A model generated the notes under the pieces. That model was not told where the DNA came from. It saw only the letters and a list, made by a program, of their open reading frames with translations, and ran no database searches. A stretch of DNA of 64,000 bases from NCBI GenBank assembly GCA_977017575.1, contig CDRNVI010000021.1, positions 372,001-436,000 on the forward strand, read 5' to 3'. Shown here piece after piece: positions 59,113-64,000 of this stretch; position 1 is the stretch's first letter, and every line of letters begins with the position of its first letter. This DNA is from Paramoeba atlantica (lineage: Eukaryota; Discosea). A program made the translations under genes and the position numbers.

Positions 59113-59437
59113 ATGCTGTGTGGTTCGACCAGGTAGCATGCAGAGGTGCAGCATCCGATCGTCATGAACTTTGTTGTAAAAAATGTTATTCAAACGTACA
59201 AAGCCGTCGTGTTCACTATTAAGGTATACTTAGCAGTGAGTTTCATTCTGTGACGGACAAGTACGATTTACACTATATTCATGACATTATGAGAATGTAT
59301 GCATGCACCGGCTCCATCTTATGTGAGGTACATTCTTGATATTGCTCGCCCCTCTTTTCAAAATTTATTGTGACAAACCGAAAAAACGTGTTCTATTGAA
59401 AACCAGACACTTTTACTATCTATCCTCATTTTCACTC

Positions 59438-59864
59438 ATGGCTCGCACCAAGGAATCGTCTCGTAAATCTACGGGGAAGGTACCACGCGCCGGTCTCGTC
59501 TCCAAAGGCAAGAAGACAGCTCTTCCAAGGCGAAGAAAGCGTCCAGCGGCTCCAGTGGCACCAAGAAGCCCCACCGCTTTCGCCCGGGACCGTCGCCCTC
59601 CGTGACATCAAAAAGTACCAGAAGGGCACTGAACTTCTCCTCCGCAAGCTTCCCTTCCAGCGTCTGGTCCGTGAGATTGCTCTCAGCGGCAAAGATGGTC
59701 TGCGTTTCCAAGCCAGCGCCGTCCTCGCCATGCAGGAGGCAACGGAGGCCCACATGGTCAACTTGTTCGCGGACACCTGTCTGTGCGCTATCCACGGTCG
59801 CCGGGTAACCATCATGCCGAAGGACGTCCAGCTCGCCCGCCGTCTCCGCGGCGAACGCTTCTAA
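59438..59864 (+). pseudogene. H3: Histone H3, copy 4, frameshifted
   Basis: 427 bases against 429 in the other copies. One A is missing near 59517 (AAGACAGCTC for AAGACAAGCTC) and one G near 59586 (CGCCCGGGACC for CGCCCGGGGACC). The two losses do not restore the frame, so the core is not made. A base substitution (GCG for GCT) is also present near 59770. A sequencing error cannot be excluded, since the first loss is in a short A pair and the second in a G run. Confidence 0.85.
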
Positions 59865-60198
59865 GCGTTTGTGAAATCCATTGAGTTCGGGAAGCCTCGC
59901 ATACCCACTACGACAGCAACGATCTGAGGTTCTTTGTGCATTTCCTTCATTTTTGCACAAAGCCTTAATATGCTTTCTATGACATTAATGTTATTTGTAG
60001 TATCGGGTATAGGATGAATGCTTCACCTCCCATTCCCTCAACATAGACCACAGCGGCGTCGTGGGGCAAAACACACGCACACTGTGTGCGACGCTCCACA
60101 AACGAAATGGTTGTGTATTATGACGGATCTTGGCGCTCGTACGTAGTTTCTTTTTATCGTACTTTAGATTTTTTCATCTTACTTCCTATTCATTTCAA

Positions 60199-60507
60199 AT
60201 GGCGAAAGGCAAGAAATCTGGTGATGCTAAGGGCGCACACGGCACGAAACGCCAAAAGAAGGCATTGAAGGACAACATCCGCGGAATCACAAAGCCCGCA
60301 ATTCGCCGCCTTGCGCGCCGTGGTGGTGTCAAGCGCATCAGCGGAATCATGTACGAAGAGGTCCGTGGGATCCTCAAGTCTTTCGTGGAGGGCGTTGTCC
60401 GTGACAGCGTGACGTACACTGAGCACAGCAAGCGCCAGACGGTCACTGCTCTCGACGTCGTGTACGCTCTCCGCAAGCGTGGACGCATGTTGTACGGATA
60501 CGCATAA
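60199..60507 (+). CDS. H4: Histone H4, copy 4
   Basis: Same protein as copy 1. Confidence 0.97.
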   Translation: MAKGKKSGDAKGAHGTKRQKKALKDNIRGITKPAIRRLARRGGVKRISGIMYEEVRGILKSFVEGVVRDSVTYTEHSKRQTVTALDVVYALRKRGRMLYGYA

Positions 60508-60827
60508 GGATGACACTGAACACATGTTGATGCAACGGGTCTGAATCTCCACAAGGGTAATCGTCGGGTTCTCTCTCTGTCCCCGTGAATCATTTCTGTG
60601 CGCATTTTCTTTCGTATGAGTCTTGAGTTGCTTCTCTGGTATCATACTAGCGCTTAAAACATTCCGCCGTTTGGAGAAAACAATTGACCTATGAATCAAC
60701 TCTTCGTAAGAAAACTATAATGCGCTCATAAGCAATACATCACGTCTTCTTTGTCCATTCACTCATTCGTAACAACTACTATTTTTTGAAAGAACTCTTA
60801 TTACTTTTCTCTCTTATTCCTATCACT

Positions 60828-61226
60828 ATGGCTACCCCGAAGAGCAGCAAGAAGGCGAAGAGCACCAAGAGCAGCCAGAAGAGCCGTGGCGCGAAGACGG
60901 GTCTGATCTTTCCCGTGGGCCGCATCGGCTCCATGCTCCGCCGTGGACGCTACACCAAGCGTGTGGCCTCCGCCGCCCCGGTGTACCTCGCCGCTGTGTT
61001 GGAGTACCTCACTGCCGAGCTTCTCGAGCTCTCCGGTAAGGTTGCGGGCCAGCACCACAAGAAGCGTATTACCCCTCGTGCCGTCACACTCGCCGTCCGT
61101 CACGACGAGGAGCTTTCTCAGCTGCTAAGCAACGTCACCTTCACTCAGGGCGGCGTACTTCCCAACCTTCACGACATGCTCAAGAAGAAGAAGGCATCCC
61201 GCAAGGCGAGCAGCCAACAGGTGTAA
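60828..61226 (+). CDS. H2A: Histone H2A, copy 5
   Basis: 132-residue form, same as copy 2. The 3' spacer has a 3-base insertion (ACGTTGTCCCG), like the related insertion in copy 1. Confidence 0.97.
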   Translation: MATPKSSKKAKSTKSSQKSRGAKTGLIFPVGRIGSMLRRGRYTKRVASAAPVYLAAVLEYLTAELLELSGKVAGQHHKKRITPRAVTLAVRHDEELSQLLSNVTFTQGGVLPNLHDMLKKKKASRKASSQQV

Positions 61227-61553
61227 GGTGCAATGAGTGCGTTATAATACGTTGTCCCGCGTCACGTCACACAATCGGTACCCTTGTGAGATCCTTCTAG
61301 CATGGTGCTTCCCTTTCTTATGCACCATCCTAGGCATGTATTGACATGTACCTTGGCTCAGTAGAGCTACATTTTGTGAAGTTTCGGCGGATGCAATCAA
61401 CGACATAGCGCACATCATACTAGGATACTGGTGGAGTATCGCGTGGGTGATACTTACCACGGTTCTCAATACATGTAAAACTTAAACCGTTCATTACGTA
61501 ACCTCAATTCTTCGCCCTTATCCTTCTTTTTCTCCTACTCTACTTTATAACAC

Positions 61554-61880
61554 ATGGCGAAAGCAGCTAAAGTCGCAAAGAAGAGCTCTGGTCACCGCAA
61601 GTCCAAGAAGACCTTCAACACCTACATCTACCGCACCCTGAAGCAGATCCACAAAAACGTGGGATTCAGCAGCAAAGGGATCAAAGTTGTGAACTCTTTC
61701 GTGCAAGACATCTTTGAGCGCCTTGCCGTCGAGGCAGCCTCCCTCACGCGCTTCAACAAGACCAAAACGTTGACTTCCCGCGAAGTACAAACCGCAGTGC
61801 GCCTGACTCTTCCCGCGGAGCTCGCAAAGCACGCAATGGCTGAGGGAACGAAGGCTGTCGCCAAGTTGGCCTCCCACTAA
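61554..61880 (+). CDS. H2B: Histone H2B, copy 5
   Basis: Same protein as copy 2. Confidence 0.97.
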   Translation: MAKAAKVAKKSSGHRKSKKTFNTYIYRTLKQIHKNVGFSSKGIKVVNSFVQDIFERLAVEAASLTRFNKTKTLTSREVQTAVRLTLPAELAKHAMAEGTKAVAKLASH

Positions 61881-62205
61881 ATGCTGTGTGGTTCGACCAG
61901 GTAGCATGCAGAGGTGCAGCATGCCATCGTCATGAACTTTGTTGTAAAAAATGTTATTCAAACGTACAAAGCCGTCGTGTTCACTATTAAGGTATACTTA
62001 GCAGTGAGTTTCATTCTGTGACGGACAAGTACGATTTACACTATATTCATGACATTATGAGAATGTATGCATGCACCGGCTCCATCTTATGTGAGGTACA
62101 TTCTTGATATTGCTCGCCCCTCTTTTCAAAATTTATTGTGACAGACCGAAAAAACGTGTTCTATTGAAAACCAGACACTTTTACTATCTATCCTCATTTT
62201 CACTC

Positions 62206-62634
62206 ATGGCTCGCACCAAGGAATCGTCTCGTAAATCTACGGGGAAGGTACCACGCGCCGGTCTCGTCTCCAAAGGCAAGAAGACAAGCTCTTCCAAGGC
62301 GAAGAAAGCGTCCAGCGGCTCCAGTGGCACCAAGAAGCCCCACCGCTTTCGCCCGGGGACCGTCGCCCTCCGTGACATCAAAAAGTACCAGAAGGGCACT
62401 GAACTTCTCCTCCGCAAGCTTCCCTTCCAGCGTCTGGTCCGTGAGATTGCTCTCAGCGGCAAAGATGGTCTGCGTTTCCAAGCCAGCGCCGTCCTCGCCA
62501 TGCAGGAGGCAACGGAGGCCCACATGGTCAACTTGTTCGCTGACACCTGTCTGTGCGCTATCCACGGTCGCCGGGTAACCATCATGCCGAAGGACGTCCA
62601 GCTCGCCCGCCGTCTCCGCGGCGAACGCTTCTAA
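62206..62634 (+). CDS. H3: Histone H3, copy 5
   Basis: Same protein as copy 1. One base differs in the leader (GACAGACCG). Confidence 0.97.
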   Translation: MARTKESSRKSTGKVPRAGLVSKGKKTSSSKAKKASSGSSGTKKPHRFRPGTVALRDIKKYQKGTELLLRKLPFQRLVREIALSGKDGLRFQASAVLAMQEATEAHMVNLFADTCLCAIHGRRVTIMPKDVQLARRLRGERF

Positions 62635-62968
62635 GCGTTTGTGAAATCCATTGAGTTCGGGAAGCCTCGCATACCCACTACGACAGCAACGATCTGAGGT
62701 TCTTTGTGCATTTCCTTCATTTTTGCACAAAGCCTTAATATGCTTTCTATGACATTAATGTTATTTGTAGTATCGGGTATAGGATGAATGCTTCACCTCC
62801 CATTCCCTCAACATAGACCACAGCGGCGTCGTGGGGCAAAACACACGCACACTGTGTGCGACGCTCCACAAACGAAATGGTTGTGTATTATGACGGATCT
62901 TGGCGCTCGTACGTAGTTTCTTTTTATCGTACTTTAGATTTTTTCATCTTACTTCCTATTCATTTCAA

Positions 62969-63277
62969 ATGGCGAAAGGCAAGAAATCTGGTGATGCTAA
63001 GGGCGCACACGGCACGAAACGCCAAAAGAAGGCATTGAAGGACAACATCCGCGGAATCACAAAGCCCGCAATTCGCCGCCTTGCACGCCGTGGTGGTGTC
63101 AAGCGCATCAGCGGAATCATGTACGAAGAGGTCCGTGGGATCCTCAAGTCTTTCGTGGAGGGCGTTGTCCGTGACAGCGTGACGTACACTGAGCACAGCA
63201 AGCGCCAGACGGTCACTGCTCTCGACGTCGTGTACGCTCTCCGCAAGCGTGGACGCATGTTGTACGGATACGCATAA
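62969..63277 (+). CDS. H4: Histone H4, copy 5
   Basis: Same protein as copy 1, with one synonymous change (CTTGCACGC). Confidence 0.97.
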   Translation: MAKGKKSGDAKGAHGTKRQKKALKDNIRGITKPAIRRLARRGGVKRISGIMYEEVRGILKSFVEGVVRDSVTYTEHSKRQTVTALDVVYALRKRGRMLYGYA

Positions 63278-63597
63278 GGATGACACTGAACACATGTTGA
63301 TGCAACGGGTCTGAATCTCCACAAGGGTAATCGTCGGGTTCTCTCTCTGTCCCCGTGAATCATTTCTGTGCGCATTTTCTTTCGTATGAGTCTTGAGGTG
63401 CTTCTCTGGTATCATACTAGCGCTTGAAACATTCCGCCGTTTGGAGAAAACAATTGACCTATGAATCAACTCTTCGTAAGAAAACTATAATGCGCTCATA
63501 AGCAATACATCACGTCTTCTTTGTCCATTCACTCATTCGTAACAACTACTATTTTTTGAAAGAACTCTTATTACTTTTCTCTCTTATTCCTATCACT

Positions 63598-63996
63598 ATG
63601 GCTACCCCGAAGAGCAGCAAGAAGGCGAAGAGCACCAAGAGCAGCCAGAAGAGCCGTGGCGCGAAGACGGGTCTGATCTTTCCCGTGGGCCGCATCGGCT
63701 CCATGCTCCGCCGTGGACGCTACACCAAGCGTGTGGCCTCCGCCGCCCCGGTGTACCTCGCCGCTGTGTTGGAGTACCTCACTGCCGAGCTTCTCGAGCT
63801 CTCCGGTAAGGTTGCGGGCCAGCACCACAAGAAGCGTATTACCCCTCGTGCCGTCACACTCGCCGTCCGTCACGACGAGGAGCTTTCTCAGCTGCTAAGC
63901 AACGTCACCTTCACTCAGGGCGGCGTACTTCCCAACCTTCACGACATGCTCAAGAAGAAGAAGGCATCCCGCAAGGCGAGCAGCCAACAGGTGTAA
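63598..63996 (+). CDS. H2A: Histone H2A, copy 6
   Basis: 132-residue form, complete to its TAA at the window edge. It starts a sixth unit. Confidence 0.97.
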   Translation: MATPKSSKKAKSTKSSQKSRGAKTGLIFPVGRIGSMLRRGRYTKRVASAAPVYLAAVLEYLTAELLELSGKVAGQHHKKRITPRAVTLAVRHDEELSQLLSNVTFTQGGVLPNLHDMLKKKKASRKASSQQV

Positions 63997-64000
63997 GGTG

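Larger units (their letters stand above)
49768..64000 (+). repeat. Tandem array of histone quartet unit, about 2.77 kb
   Basis: The unit H2A-H2B-H3-H4 repeats head to tail on one strand. H2A starts at 49768, 52529, 55296, 58063, 60828 and 63598, with spacings of 2761, 2767, 2767, 2765 and 2770. Coding and spacer DNA are almost identical between units, showing concerted evolution. Spacers between genes are uniform, about 320-335 bp. There is no H1. The array continues beyond the window. Confidence 0.97.

Overview
This window looks like nuclear DNA of a gene-dense, intron-poor protist related to kinetoplastids (Euglenozoa), probably an early-branching or bodonid/Perkinsela-like lineage rather than a trypanosomatid. 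Four things suggest this. Every supported host gene is on the + strand for 64 kb. Histones H2A, H2B and H4 carry kinetoplastid signatures (H4 begins [12 protein letters not shown] and ends LYGYA; H2B ends near [11 protein letters not shown]). The PP2C begins MGGVLPKPVTT and resembles trypanosomatid PP2Cs recalled from memory. Hexokinase ends in the peroxisome/glycosome signal SKL. Genus and species cannot be fixed from the sequence alone.

Layout. 1-23.5 kb holds housekeeping genes: RIO1 kinase (cut by the window edge), Ubc4/5-type E2, DHH1/DDX6 helicase, adenosine kinase, GSK3 kinase, hexokinase, Rab1, a CX9C mitochondrial protein, a WD40 protein, ribosomal eS27, phosphomannose isomerase, PP2C, SNU13, a TBC-domain RabGAP, a Sec16-tail-like protein, an EMC10-like protein and several unknowns. 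24.3-26.9 kb is a mobile-element zone with a nearly intact Tc1/mariner transposon, a tRNA-like relic and a foldback element. 26.9-42 kb has a leucine-rich-repeat protein, a U2AF35-like CCCH/RS protein, prolyl-tRNA synthetase, PGS1, SCO1, alpha-SNAP and unknowns. 42.1-44.2 kb is a second zone with a deleted mariner copy carrying a nested MITE. 44.2-49.3 kb has VPS16 and CCT1. From 49.77 kb to the window end runs a head-to-tail array of an H2A-H2B-H3-H4 unit of about 2.77 kb: five quartets and a sixth H2A, with one H3 copy frameshifted.

Functional themes are membrane traffic (Rab1, TBC GAP, alpha-SNAP, VPS16, Sec16-like), mitochondria (SCO1, CX9C protein, PGS1), RNA handling (DHH1, SNU13, U2AF35-like), translation (RIO1, eS27, ProRS) and glycosomal sugar metabolism (hexokinase). 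Co-location need not mean shared function, because one-strand gene clusters in kinetoplastids are normally transcribed as long units and cut into mRNAs by spliced-leader trans-splicing. Acceptor-like tracts ending in AG directly before two start codons (9385, 37688) fit that.

The main points for follow-up are the mixed-quartet histone array with 13-nt-loop hairpins after H2A and H3, a cis-intron candidate at 19905-20102, the Tc1/mariner and MITE set, and genes whose coding strand flips from C-rich to G-rich (11.1-12.1 and 38.0-38.8 kb, weaker at 40.1-40.8 kb). All product names come from recognising motifs by eye; no database search was run.
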